This document shows, piece after piece, positions 1-8,089 of a stretch of DNA of 64,000 nucleotides. This DNA is from DASXUG01 sp964620425. Its GTDB lineage: Bacteria; Pseudomonadota; Gammaproteobacteria; Burkholderiales; Methylophilaceae. Under the pieces are notes generated by a model. It did no database searches and was not told the DNA's origin. It saw only the letters and a list, made by a program, of their open reading frames with translations. The DNA is taken from positions 62,001 through 126,000 of the forward strand of contig CAZUGV010000006.1 of the NCBI GenBank assembly GCA_964620425.1. Direction: 5' to 3'. Both the position numbers and the translations under genes were made by a program. How positions within the stretch are numbered: the stretch's first letter is position 1; each line of letters starts with the position of its first letter.

Positions 1-2
1 CA

Positions 3-341
3 ATGTCTATGTCCGTATTTGCGGTGGCTCAAGAAGGTAAGTTTTCCCCGTCGGATAATAACAAAGGTACCTTAATTGCAGTAACTGAGCGCGGCGTTGG
101 TGCCAAGATGGCAACCTATATTATGCAGGCGCAGTTGATTCAACACCCTGCTTATATGCCTGAGTATTTGGCGTTAGAAGGACCTGCGTTAAATGCGGTG
201 ATGTCTAAATATGGATTAACGCATGAATCATTGCCTGCCTACATTTTTGTGGATAGACGTGGACGAGAGCTGGGGCGTATTGCTGGTCAGTTGCCAGCGA
301 CAGCGCGTTTAGTGGCTAACAACTCTGCTCAGTTGGATTGA
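3..341 (+). CDS. C-terminal part of an unidentified protein, cut by window edge
   Basis: Open frame running into the left edge of the window and ending at 341, so the true start is probably upstream. The first visible residues (VFAVAQ) could be the end of a signal peptide. The last third has a strand-turn-strand pattern (AYIFVDRRGRELGRIAG) like the C-terminal half of thioredoxin-fold proteins such as TlpA/DsbE. No CxxC is visible in this part. A thioredoxin-like periplasmic protein is a guess; no family is recognised with confidence. Confidence 0.5.
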   Translation: MSMSVFAVAQEGKFSPSDNNKGTLIAVTERGVGAKMATYIMQAQLIQHPAYMPEYLALEGPALNAVMSKYGLTHESLPAYIFVDRRGRELGRIAGQLPATARLVANNSAQLD

Positions 342-368
342 TGCCAGCGTGTTAAACCTGACCAAACT

Positions 369-408
369 GGAATATAAGGGCATACTTTTTAGTCTGTTCT
401 TATATTCC
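369..408. repeat. 10-bp perfect inverted repeat, spacer 20 nt
   Basis: GGAATATAAG at 369-378 is exactly complementary to CTTATATTCC at 399-408. It lies between the stop of the first gene and the start of the small exported protein at 439. It could be an mRNA stem-loop or an operator. There is no T-tract typical of an intrinsic terminator. Confidence 0.5.
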
Positions 409-438
409 TAAACCAATAGGGCGAGTATAGTTTGATGC

Positions 439-834
439 ATGCTTGCATTATCTAACTTATTCGTATTGTTCGTTTTGTTATGCGCCAATCTTGCCTTGGC
501 GGATGACACCGAGACGGCTTTGGGTAACGCTTCTGGCTTGAACGGGGAGATTGAGAATCACGCAGTGACCCTGCCAAAACAACCTACAGTCAATGTGCCC
601 AATGGCGTAAGACCAATTATTGTTTTACCGCCGCAAGAGTACCAGCCTCACACCTTAGTTGTACCACTTGCCAATGAAAAATCACCCCCCGTGATACTGC
701 GACGAGACTCAACCGAAGTGCTGCAGAGTCATCAACCTGCTTTACCAAAAAATACGATTCAGCCACCCAATGAAATAGGAGAAGGTGCTGGTGAACGCAT
801 TAAAACCAAACCGTTGCCTCCAGTTGTTTATTAA
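439..834 (+). CDS. Small exported proline-rich hypothetical protein
   Basis: 131 residues. A hydrophobic N-terminus (about residues 1-21, ending ANLALA before DDTE) looks like a cleavable Sec signal peptide, so the product is probably periplasmic. The mature part is rich in Pro, Asn and Gln (for example IIVLPPQEYQPH) and probably mostly disordered. No domain is recognised. An out-of-frame ATG at 435 overlaps the chosen ATG, and no strong ribosome binding site decides the start. The gene sits just upstream of pyrD on the same strand, but nothing links their functions. Confidence 0.55.
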   Translation: MLALSNLFVLFVLLCANLALADDTETALGNASGLNGEIENHAVTLPKQPTVNVPNGVRPIIVLPPQEYQPHTLVVPLANEKSPPVILRRDSTEVLQSHQPALPKNTIQPPNEIGEGAGERIKTKPLPPVVY

Positions 835-884
835 GCCTAAGCTAAGGCATTAGCGTTCTATGTATTTTCGAGTAAAATCCCGTC

Positions 885-1904
885 ATGGATATTTACTCAT
901 TACTTAAGCCACTATTGTTTCAACTCGAAGCTGAAAAAGCGCATGATCTCACACTTAAAAGCCTAAAAATTGGTGAGCAACTTAGCTTGCTAAAACTTTT
1001 AGCTAAACCCGTACCCCACAAGTTGACAGAGGTCATGGGCTTGCAGTTTACTAACCCAGTTGGTTTAGCTGCTGGCCTAGATAAAAATGCAGCATATATT
1101 GATGGTCTAGCCGCCTTGGGGTTTGGTTTTATTGAGGTTGGCACAGTGACACCCCGCCCACAGCCAGGCAACCCCAAGCCACGATTATTTCGTGTAAAAG
1201 AAGCGCAAGGTATTATTAACCGCTTTGGTTTTAATAATTTGGGTGTAGATCAGCTAGTGCGTAATGTGCAAGCTGCAAAATATCGAGGTGTTTTGGGAAT
1301 TAATATCGGTAAGAATTTTGATACACCGAATGAAAGAGCCGTCGATGATTACTTGATTTGCATGCAAAAAGTCTATGCACACGCTAGCTATATCACAGTC
1401 AATATTTCATCTCCCAACACGAAAAACTTGCGACAGCTACAAGAAAAAGAAGCTTTATCCGCCTTATTATCAAGCCTGAAAACTGAGCAAACAAAACTAG
1501 CGCAACACCATGGACGCTACGTGCCAGTGGCATTAAAAATCGCGCCAGATCTAGTTGAGGCACAAGTGATTGAGATTGCCGACTTACTCAAACAACATCA
1601 AATAGACGGTGTTATCGCTACAAACACCACCTTGGCGCGTGCCGCTGTTAACGGTTTGCCAAACGCAGAGGAAACAGGCGGGTTATCTGGCGCGCCAGTG
1701 CGACAACAATCAACCTTGGTGATACAACAACTTTCACGTCAATTGGCAGGAGAGCTACCAATCATCGGTGTGGGTGGCATTTTAAGCGGAACTGATGCCG
1801 TGGAAAAAATGAACGCTGGCGCAAGCCTAGTGCAAGTTTATAGTGGTTTGATTTACCGAGGCCCAGCCTTGATCAACGACATATGTCAGTCAATACTCAA
1901 GTGA
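885..1904 (+). CDS. pyrD: Dihydroorotate dehydrogenase (quinone), class 2
   Basis: 339 residues, the usual length for the membrane-associated class 2 enzyme that oxidises dihydroorotate to orotate with quinone as acceptor, the fourth step of pyrimidine synthesis. Visible are the N-terminal helical membrane-binding region (about 1-40), the FMN-binding stretch GLAAGLDKNAAYIDGL (about 60-75), the active-site segment NISSPNTKNLRQLQ with the class 2 catalytic Ser (about 171-184), and the C-terminal phosphate-binding GVGGILSGTDA. The protein is collinear with the family from start to end. It is the last core gene before the accessory region. Confidence 0.96.
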   Translation: MDIYSLLKPLLFQLEAEKAHDLTLKSLKIGEQLSLLKLLAKPVPHKLTEVMGLQFTNPVGLAAGLDKNAAYIDGLAALGFGFIEVGTVTPRPQPGNPKPRLFRVKEAQGIINRFGFNNLGVDQLVRNVQAAKYRGVLGINIGKNFDTPNERAVDDYLICMQKVYAHASYITVNISSPNTKNLRQLQEKEALSALLSSLKTEQTKLAQHHGRYVPVALKIAPDLVEAQVIEIADLLKQHQIDGVIATNTTLARAAVNGLPNAEETGGLSGAPVRQQSTLVIQQLSRQLAGELPIIGVGGILSGTDAVEKMNAGASLVQVYSGLIYRGPALINDICQSILK

Positions 1905-2376
1905 TTCGGACCCAGTGATTTGGACATGGTCTGCTAGAAATAAAAGAGCCCACATCGGACCTTGCCTTCATTCAATCCCCCTTTTGCTAATTTATCATTA
2001 GCTATGGACTCCAGTTTTTCTAGGCAAGGGCAGAAGCAAAAAACTCTGGTGAATGAATCTTTTATATTAAATTTTAATGAAAATAAAAGTCCACACTACA
2101 TCCATAAAATTTTTAATGTTATATTTATGTTGATGATGATACTTGATTCTAATCTGAAACTTTCAAAATTAGCCACCAGAAAACTATTTGTTTTTTTTAT
2201 TCTTCTGTGATCTTTGGATTGTGCTCTTTTTTCAGGAGTTCGTCAGGGATGGGTTGAGTTTCAGAGCAAATTTTTTACGTTGCTTCAAGAGTATCTGATA
2301 CTGATCTGAAGTTACTTATAATTTAACAGAAATTGCAGTCTATATGCCTTTCGAATTTCTTTACAAAGGAACTATT
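1905..2376. other. AT-rich intergenic stretch without a convincing gene
   Basis: Low-GC sequence after pyrD. The longest plus-strand frame (1962-2210) begins with TTG, lacks a ribosome binding site and has low-complexity composition, so I do not call it. The segment AGCCCACATC at 1947-1956, preceded by an A-rich run, matches part of the tRNA-Phe terminator inside the island repeats (3551-3576 and 19048-19070). Confidence 0.5.
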
Positions 2377-3003
2377 ATGAAATGTATTAATAAAACTCCG
2401 TTTATTTTTATACTCTGCACTTTAGCGTTCTTGCTCAGCAGTTGTAAATCAATTCTAGTTCAGCCCTATGATGAAAAGCTTATAACTGATACCGAGACTC
2501 TCTTCAAAAAAGCATCGGAAATGATTGACGATGGAATAGCAAACAGCCCAGTGACTGATGAAACCAGGAAGGCAATATTAAGGCCGTCAGATCATCCTGG
2601 ACATTTTTCCAAGTTTAAATCTCGCTATGAGTCCCTAGACACAGATGCAAATGCACTGATACTTCGAGCAATGTCTAAGTCTGAAAATATAGACAAAGTG
2701 GGTGAAAGCCTACAAGAAAAGGTTAATGAGTTAATCGATAAATCTTTACCGTCTCAATGTAGCAGCCTTGAAAGTGATTTGGGAATTAACTCTAACTCAC
2801 TTACGGTAAAAAATTATATTGACCTTAAATGCATAATTGTAAATTGGAAAGCACAGCATTCTAATACTGATGCTTATCAGGACTCTAATAACATTACTGA
2901 TGGCACTCAAATTCTTAAACGTGCAAATTGGGAATTACGGAAATCCACCATATTTACTGCAACCTTAGCGATTCAACGTGCTGAAATGAGTAAGAAACAC
3001 TAG
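2377..3003 (+). CDS. Putative lipoprotein, unknown function
   Basis: 208 residues from the ATG at 2377, chosen because it follows AAAGGAAC and opens directly into a lipoprotein signal (basic MKCINK, a hydrophobic core, then lipobox LLSSC). An upstream in-frame ATG at 2344 would place 11 non-signal residues in front. The mature part is charged and probably alpha-helical, without a recognised domain. It sits 24 bp upstream of a 115-residue gene and probably forms a two-gene operon with it. Its AT-rich composition differs from pyrD and suggests acquired DNA. Confidence 0.65.
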   Translation: MKCINKTPFIFILCTLAFLLSSCKSILVQPYDEKLITDTETLFKKASEMIDDGIANSPVTDETRKAILRPSDHPGHFSKFKSRYESLDTDANALILRAMSKSENIDKVGESLQEKVNELIDKSLPSQCSSLESDLGINSNSLTVKNYIDLKCIIVNWKAQHSNTDAYQDSNNITDGTQILKRANWELRKSTIFTATLAIQRAEMSKKH

Positions 3004-3027
3004 TATTATTTTAATAGGAGATATTTT

Positions 3028-3375
3028 ATGCCAATTATTAATGAAGTTGATTTCACAAAAGTTTCAAAAGATGCTTTAGCTGCTGCAAAGTTAGCCTTGA
3101 GTGACAACAAAACTTGGGAAAGTCTTAAGGATATATTAAAGAATATTACGGACTCACTAACAAAAGATGTTCAACTGATTGCTAAACGCAAGCTCAGCGG
3201 GGAATTCAATGAAGCAGACGCTAAAGTTTTCTTAGATGATCAAAAAATGGTGGCTAGAATTCGTATCCGTTCAATTGCTGTCATTGGTTTGCAACTTGCC
3301 GAGAATATTTGGAATGCTATTGCTTCTGTTTTTGGAACTGCAATAAATAAGGCTCTTGGATGGAGTTTACTATAA
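3028..3375 (+). CDS. Hypothetical 115-residue helical protein
   Basis: Begins with ATG after AATAGGAG (good ribosome binding site), 24 bp behind the lipoprotein gene. The sequence is predicted mostly helical: an amphipathic charged N-terminal two-thirds (Lys/Asp/Glu rich) and a more hydrophobic C-terminal segment (IRSIAVIGLQLAENIWNAI, then VFGTAINKALGW) that might associate with membrane. No family is recognised. The pairing with a lipoprotein hints at an envelope role, which is inference only. Confidence 0.6.
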   Translation: MPIINEVDFTKVSKDALAAAKLALSDNKTWESLKDILKNITDSLTKDVQLIAKRKLSGEFNEADAKVFLDDQKMVARIRIRSIAVIGLQLAENIWNAIASVFGTAINKALGWSLL

Positions 3376-3493
3376 GAGAGTTATTCAGTTGGACTGCAAG
3401 ATAGATTATCCATTGAGTATTTAAGAGAGAAAAATAGTGAAACCTTCTAAAGCTACTGGTCTAGTTAGGGTTGGTAAGTGGGGAGCAGGTCAT

Positions 3494-3543
3494 GGCCCCC
3501 TGTGAGTCGAACACAGCACCAACGGATTATGAGTCCGATGCTC
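3494..3543 (-). pseudogene. tRNA relic with CAU anticodon (left copy, no CCA)
   Basis: The minus strand reads GAGC, an anticodon arm with loop CTCATAA, variable loop TGGTG and T arm CTGTG-TTCGACT-CACAG, then most of a 3' acceptor strand. The 5' acceptor strand and D arm are absent, so it cannot fold as a tRNA. It could come from tRNA-Met or tRNA-Ile2; the anticodon alone does not decide. Unlike the right copy, this one lacks the CCA and one C of the acceptor. Confidence 0.75.
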
Positions 3544-3587
3544 AGGACATAAAAAAAGCCCACATCACTGTGAGCTTAATTTAATAC

Positions 3588-3635
3588 TGGTGGCCGGGGC
3601 CAGAATCGAACTGGCGACACGCGGATTTTCAATCC
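3588..3635 (-). pseudogene. 3' fragment of tRNA-Phe (GAA)
   Basis: 48 nt identical to the 3' part of the intact tRNA-Phe gene at 19082-19157, from the anticodon stem through the T arm to CCA. The 5' half is missing; beyond 3635 the sequence diverges. This is the displaced original 3' end expected at the far end of an element integrated in tRNA-Phe. Confidence 0.88.
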
Positions 3636-4015
3636 AACTCAGCACTTCAAATTTAATGTTATTAAGTCTAAAAATTGTAACATTTTTTTCAAGATCTTTT
3701 TCAAACATATTGTCAAAACCGAACTTGTATTCCGAACTTAGAAATTGAATTGTTTTGAAAACTCAGCTTGTAACTGCAAGAAAGTTAAGAAATTTAATCC
3801 ACTCCGACCTTGCCGAACCACTGAACCTGATAGAACTTAAAATTTTCTGTAAAAAAATACATCAAGACCAATGCGAGATAATGGCAGCACCTCTTTGTTG
3901 CCGACACCTCTGGTTAGTCCGACGCACGATTGCAAGCGTATGGATCACCGAGGAGCCAAGATGGGTCATTTTTCACCACCCATCCGAGCCACCCAGTGAA
4001 CCTTCCAGCAAAAAA
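3636..4015. other. Island end between att site and integrase; no convincing gene
   Basis: 380 bp of AT-rich sequence. A plus-strand frame at 3755-4063 begins with TTG, has no ribosome binding site and runs into the integrase 3' end on the opposite strand; I do not call it. Accessory-protein or integrase arm sites could lie here, but I see no clear repeated motif. Confidence 0.4.
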
Positions 4016-5209
4016 CTACAACTGCGCTATCACCTCATCCTTCTTAGGTTGCATCACCGATGAAATCTTACTAGATACAGAATTGGCAGCTTCCAGTAAG
4101 GTGCTTTTACTCAGGTGAGCATAACGAGCACTCATCCTAGTATCTGCATGATTTAACAGTTTTGACACCTCATACAAGGTACGCCCATTATTCACACAAT
4201 AGGTCGCGAAGCTATGACGCAAATCGTGGTATCGAAGGAAAGGCACCCCCGCCTTGGTACGAATGCGATCCCATGGCTTAAAGGTGTTTTTGAATCTAGT
4301 GCCCGTCTTTCTGTTGGTGAACACATACTCATCAGTCTCAATTCTGTCGACCTGTTTTAATACTTCTAAAGCACTATCCGAAAGAGGAATAGAGTTTTGA
4401 CGCTTTGATTTGGCACAACTCGCTGGAATAATCCAAAGCTTCTTTTCAATGTCTACGTTAGACCATCGTGCGGTTAGTGCAGCCGATAAACGAGAGCCAG
4501 TTGACAGTAAAAACAATGCCAACTGACAAATCGGTCGATTACTATCCGTATACAATACCTGAAGCAAAGCTTTGAGTTGATCATCCGTGAGGATATTCTC
4601 AACACCATTGTATTCACGATATAGTTGAACACCTTTTGCAAAGTTGACATCCAGATAGCCCCAACGTACCGCAATTGAGCCCATCCTGCGGATAAGCGCG
4701 GCATGATAATCCACCGTAGCTGCTGACAAGCCTTCTTTACGCAAGTCCATCATGAAGGCTTGTATTAGACGTTGGTTAATATCACGCAGTCTCATACTAC
4801 TAAAGCGCTTTTTGATTCTTAGACGCCAGAGCTGCTCTAACCGCTTGGCAGACCTTGGAATGGTCGATTGTGCAAACGGATAATACTCTAACCACAAGTC
4901 ATTAAGCGTCATAGCTTCAATCCGCATGGCCTCAGTAGATGCATTGCCTTGCTTGGCAGAAACTGCCTGCTGCTCTTTTAATCGAGTCACCTCAGCTCGA
5001 GCATCTTCCAAGGTGATTTCAGAGATGCGACCAAGCTTGTAATGGGTGGTTTTTCCATCAATTTTAGTACGCCAGTAAAAAGTACGTTGATTGTTCTGGG
5101 TCACAAGCAGGTACAAGCCCTTAACCACTGAGTCACAATATTCAATCGACTTGCCAGCAGGACACTTTAAGCTGGTCAAGTTACTATCAGTCAGTTTAAT
5201 CACAGCCAT
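4016..5209 (-). CDS. Tyrosine-recombinase integrase
   Basis: 397 residues. The N-terminal part (about 1-80) resembles the arm-binding/DUF4102-like domain of P4-type integrases, followed by a SAM-like core-binding domain (about 100-190). The catalytic domain has the expected residues: R240 (STGSR), K267, H328 and R331 (RYHDLRH), H354 (LLNHAD) and nucleophile Y363 (ARYAHL). It catalyses site-specific integration and excision. The gene lies just inside the left att copy, transcribed toward it, and is the natural candidate for insertion at tRNA-Phe. It appears intact. Confidence 0.93.
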   Translation of the reverse strand: MAVIKLTDSNLTSLKCPAGKSIEYCDSVVKGLYLLVTQNNQRTFYWRTKIDGKTTHYKLGRISEITLEDARAEVTRLKEQQAVSAKQGNASTEAMRIEAMTLNDLWLEYYPFAQSTIPRSAKRLEQLWRLRIKKRFSSMRLRDINQRLIQAFMMDLRKEGLSAATVDYHAALIRRMGSIAVRWGYLDVNFAKGVQLYREYNGVENILTDDQLKALLQVLYTDSNRPICQLALFLLSTGSRLSAALTARWSNVDIEKKLWIIPASCAKSKRQNSIPLSDSALEVLKQVDRIETDEYVFTNRKTGTRFKNTFKPWDRIRTKAGVPFLRYHDLRHSFATYCVNNGRTLYEVSKLLNHADTRMSARYAHLSKSTLLEAANSVSSKISSVMQPKKDEVIAQL

Positions 5210-5253
5210 CTAATGCACCTCTATTCATTAAGTTAAAAATATTAAAAAAAGTA

Positions 5254-6717
5254 TTAATACAAATCGTCATCGTTGGGATCCTTAGGTTTATTGGTTGAGG
5301 GCTCATCATCGAGCAAAGTGTCATCCTCAGCTGGGGTTAGATAGCGGGTAAATGCATCTTTGAACTGACTGAGTGCGTACCCCTTGGGTGTATCGAACGG
5401 ACCAATGCGCACGGTCTTGGAGTGAATGTCATAAATAGCCAGTTGACTGGAAAGCTGTCTAGGGGAAAGTGGGTGCCCATGGTTATAGGTTGCCCATGGG
5501 CTTTCAGGGATTTTCACAAGTGCCTCAATTAAGCTGACTGAACTGATTTTGTCGTCATATTGACCACCATTAGCATTTAATTCGAAGACCTGTTGGATAT
5601 CAGCCAACAACTCATTGCCAGTACTGACTTTTTCAGAGGAGCGGCGAGAGAGGGTAAGTGCAGCATTCTTGGCACGTTCAAGCCATTCATCACCTGCAAC
5701 CATGGCAATAGCAAGTAACGGCTCCCAGCTATCTTGAGCACGATCACTCAATTCATCGGGTAAAGAAGGACGTGCATTTTGAATAGCCTCTTCGTAGTCA
5801 TCGGCAGCACGTTCAAGCTTGGCACACAGTGTTTCAAATAAGCCAGATTCAGCATAACGTAAGCGTTCCACTGTCTCATCGGACAACTTGCGACGCATAT
5901 TTAATACAATACCGCGACTCATGGTAGCGTCAGGCAAATGCTTTTCAAGGGCAATCCCAGCAATGGATTTTGCACTGTAGACAGAAAATTTACGCGGGAT
6001 AAATGAATCCCCTTCTACTTCACTGCGTAATACAAAACCACTGGCGTTATAACCCGCATTCACCATGCCTTGTAGGTCGAGCTTATCTTTAAAAAATGTA
6101 TCAGCCTCATCAAAGAGAATAGTTGGCATCCACAACTCGACAGAGCGAAATAACGCAGAAGGTGTCGCATTAGCCGCAGCCAGTGCACGACAAACAAGGC
6201 GCGACAGGACTGTTTGAAATAGCGTCTTGGCACAAGCACGCTCAGGTGCATTGATAATCAGAATAGGTGATGTATCAAACAGACTGACAAGATAGGTATG
6301 GAGCACCCACAACGAAGCAGCATCTGCTTGTACTGAGTCAATGATGATAAACCTACGAATCGTTTTTGATAGTTCATCCATCAACTCAGCTAGGTCGACG
6401 TGCTGGTTATAGGCATCATAAACATCAAATGGTAAGTTTTGTGCTTCTTTACGTGGGATTTTAAATCTTACTGGGTTAGCCTTCTTCTGACTGGGTTTTG
6501 TTTGTGGGACAGTGAATGAAGGCTTAGGACTGGGTGTAGATTGAGTGTTTTTATTGCTGTCGTCGCTTTCATTGAAAACGACGAGTAAAGGGACTTTCGG
6601 TGTTACTGGAACGACTGATTCCGCATTGCTATTGATACTTTGGTTCATTTTTTTACCATCACTTTTATTCATTAAAATAAATTCCAGAGGGCACGCCTTA
6701 GCATAAAAATAAGTCAT
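5254..6717 (-). CDS. DUF3631-type ATPase/helicase-like protein
   Basis: 487 residues. The first 90 are low-complexity (Ser, Pro, Lys, Asn) and linker-like; the rest resembles DUF3631 proteins found with integrases and primases on islands. A P-loop position reads NAPERACAKT (156-165), so the canonical GxxxxGK[ST] glycines are altered. The Walker B segment PTILFDEADTFF (198-209) is intact. The start at 6717 is preceded by GAAAG. It lies 44 bp upstream of the integrase on the same strand and may act in element replication or maintenance, which is inferred from context. No primase domain is visible. Confidence 0.7.
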   Translation of the reverse strand: MTYFYAKACPLEFILMNKSDGKKMNQSINSNAESVVPVTPKVPLLVVFNESDDSNKNTQSTPSPKPSFTVPQTKPSQKKANPVRFKIPRKEAQNLPFDVYDAYNQHVDLAELMDELSKTIRRFIIIDSVQADAASLWVLHTYLVSLFDTSPILIINAPERACAKTLFQTVLSRLVCRALAAANATPSALFRSVELWMPTILFDEADTFFKDKLDLQGMVNAGYNASGFVLRSEVEGDSFIPRKFSVYSAKSIAGIALEKHLPDATMSRGIVLNMRRKLSDETVERLRYAESGLFETLCAKLERAADDYEEAIQNARPSLPDELSDRAQDSWEPLLAIAMVAGDEWLERAKNAALTLSRRSSEKVSTGNELLADIQQVFELNANGGQYDDKISSVSLIEALVKIPESPWATYNHGHPLSPRQLSSQLAIYDIHSKTVRIGPFDTPKGYALSQFKDAFTRYLTPAEDDTLLDDEPSTNKPKDPNDDDLY

Positions 6718-7354
6718 GCTTCTTTCACCTAATCAATACATTTGATATAGGTTTTGGTACCACTGTTGGTCGCGTTGCCCGCTGTTGGGGCTGGAAGCTA
6801 TTGCTTGATGTGATGTTTGGTACGTTGTCGTGCAATTTAAATCAACGCTGGGATGCTATATGCTTTTGCAGTCACCCCATATTATTAAATCGCCTTGCTT
6901 CTGTTGCCAGAATCGGAAGCTGATTTATAGTGCTTTAATCTGATCAAATTTTTGCATCAGATATTCAGCTGTTTCAACTTGATAAAAAATTTATTACTGT
7001 TTAAAGCCCCCTTAGGCTGATGTAATTAATTGTAACTATATGATTAATATTAATATATTATATATATTCTCAGAATACATCTCTCCAAAAATGTTGTCAA
7101 GCAAGGTGTAAATTTTCTTTTTGATGCTCACCTATTGGCTGCGCCATTTGCCCAAAAATGAGCAACCCGCCACTTTCCATACGGGGCAAGGGTTTGGGCG
7201 TTGCGTTTTGGTGTCGGAGAGAATTTGTGGCAAAAACGACTGATGTTCAATTTGCAAAAAGGTATCTGCAACTAAAAAGGCAACGGCGAATTGCATGCGG
7301 CGCATGGCTTGGAGAGAAATGTTGCGGCGTGGCGGAATTTTAAAGTATGTTCAG
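6718..7354. other. Long non-coding stretch in the island with an AT-rich core
   Basis: 637 bp between the DUF3631 gene and the YHKP-repeat gene. A very AT-rich core lies at about 7020-7075 (TTAATATTAATATATTATAT type sequence) and a more GC-rich block at about 7140-7345. A plus-strand frame at 7158-7343 lacks a ribosome binding site and has unnatural composition. The stretch could hold promoters for the DUF3631 gene or a replication origin; I see no iterons that prove it. Confidence 0.4.
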
Positions 7355-7645
7355 CTACTTCTTAATCACCCCATGTGGCTTGTGATACTGGATATTGCCC
7401 ACTGAATCGGTCTGATAGATATTGCCATCTTTGATTTGATACTGTGGCTTGTGGTATTGCTTATTGCCAAAAGCATCCGTCTCAATAATACGGCCATTAT
7501 CTTCAATGGTTGCTGAGGGCTTGTGATATTGCGTATTCCCATAAGCATCCTGTTCATAGATTTTAACCTCATCAGCAAGCGCATTGATCGCAAAAATTAA
7601 GCAAGCTAGTAAGGTTAGGTTTTTAAGTGTTTCTGTGTAATACAT
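7355..7645 (-). CDS. Exported protein with three YHKP repeats
   Basis: 96 residues. A signal peptide (about 1-24, ending INALADE) is followed by three tandem units of about 23 residues, each of the form I-x-x-x-D-x-x-G-N-x-Q-Y-H-K-P: DAYGNTQYHKP, DAFGNKQYHKP and DSVGNIQYHKP. The start follows AAAGGATACCT, a good ribosome binding site. The product is expected in the periplasm. The regular His/Lys/Pro motif suggests a small beta-repeat or a ligand- or metal-binding surface, but no function is known to me. It is the last gene of a minus-strand run, 15 bp downstream of klcA. Confidence 0.72.
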   Translation of the reverse strand: MYYTETLKNLTLLACLIFAINALADEVKIYEQDAYGNTQYHKPSATIEDNGRIIETDAFGNKQYHKPQYQIKDGNIYQTDSVGNIQYHKPHGVIKK

Positions 7646-7660
7646 AGGTATCCTTTCTAA

Positions 7661-8089
7661 TTAATCAATGGCTTTAAGAGTGGTCTGTGCTTCTGCATGT
7701 TGTAACATATATTCACGTAACCAGTGATAGTGATTGGTGCATATTTCTGCCAAGTCTGCATTGTTAGTAAACGAAAGATGACTATACGCATACAAGCAAG
7801 CAATAATCCCTAGTGCATCTGCCGACACAATACCCTCAAAGCCATTATCACAACTAATGCTAAATCTAGTATCTAATTCAGCTCCTGAACTAGGAGCCAT
7901 ATAAAAGCCCCCATTACTTAAGTGATAAAACTCCCAATAACCGCCATCGTACGCTGAAGCTAAGTGACGTGTCACAGCATAGATAGCTGGTTCGATGTTC
8001 ATAGGGAAATACACCCCAAACAATCTAGCGGTATATGCTAAACGTAACTTCTCACTGACATGATGACGGGTAACTGATTTATCTTGCAT
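7661..8089 (-). CDS. klcA: Antirestriction protein, KlcA/ArdB family
   Basis: 142 residues from the ATG at 8089, chosen because GGAG precedes it; an upstream extension to 8176 lacks a ribosome binding site. The KlcA/ArdB signature is clear: LRLAYTARLFG near the N-terminus, then YDGGYWEFYHLSNGGFYMAP. A C-terminal helical part follows (ADALGIIACLYAYSHLSF, then HYHWLREYML). Family members protect incoming plasmids and islands from restriction, mainly type I enzymes, in the cytoplasm. Its presence marks the island as mobile or conjugation-derived. It sits on the same strand as the small genes around it. Confidence 0.88.
   Translation of the reverse strand: MQDKSVTRHHVSEKLRLAYTARLFGVYFPMNIEPAIYAVTRHLASAYDGGYWEFYHLSNGGFYMAPSSGAELDTRFSISCDNGFEGIVSADALGIIACLYAYSHLSFTNNADLAEICTNHYHWLREYMLQHAEAQTTLKAID

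Larger units (their letters stand above)
3494..3635. repeat. Left copy of the 142-bp direct repeat bounding the island (att-like)
   Basis: 3494-3635 matches 18987-19129 base for base except for one C in a C-run. Read on the minus strand it holds the 3' 48 nt of tRNA-Phe (anticodon arm to CCA), a short terminator hairpin, and the 3' part of a tRNA with CAU anticodon. Identity ends inside the tRNA-Phe anticodon stem, a typical crossover region for tyrosine integrases. This is the distal att site left by integration at the tRNA-Phe gene. Confidence 0.88.

Noticed and set aside
1962..2210. 82-residue plus-strand frame after pyrD
   Set aside because: TTG start, no ribosome binding site, low-complexity AT-driven composition and no domain; likely chance.
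3755..4063. 102-residue plus-strand frame opposite the integrase end
   Set aside because: TTG start without ribosome binding site; overlaps the integrase gene on the other strand, whose reading frame is clearly real.
7158..7343. 61-residue plus-strand frame in the gene-free island region
   Set aside because: No ribosome binding site and composition unlike a protein.
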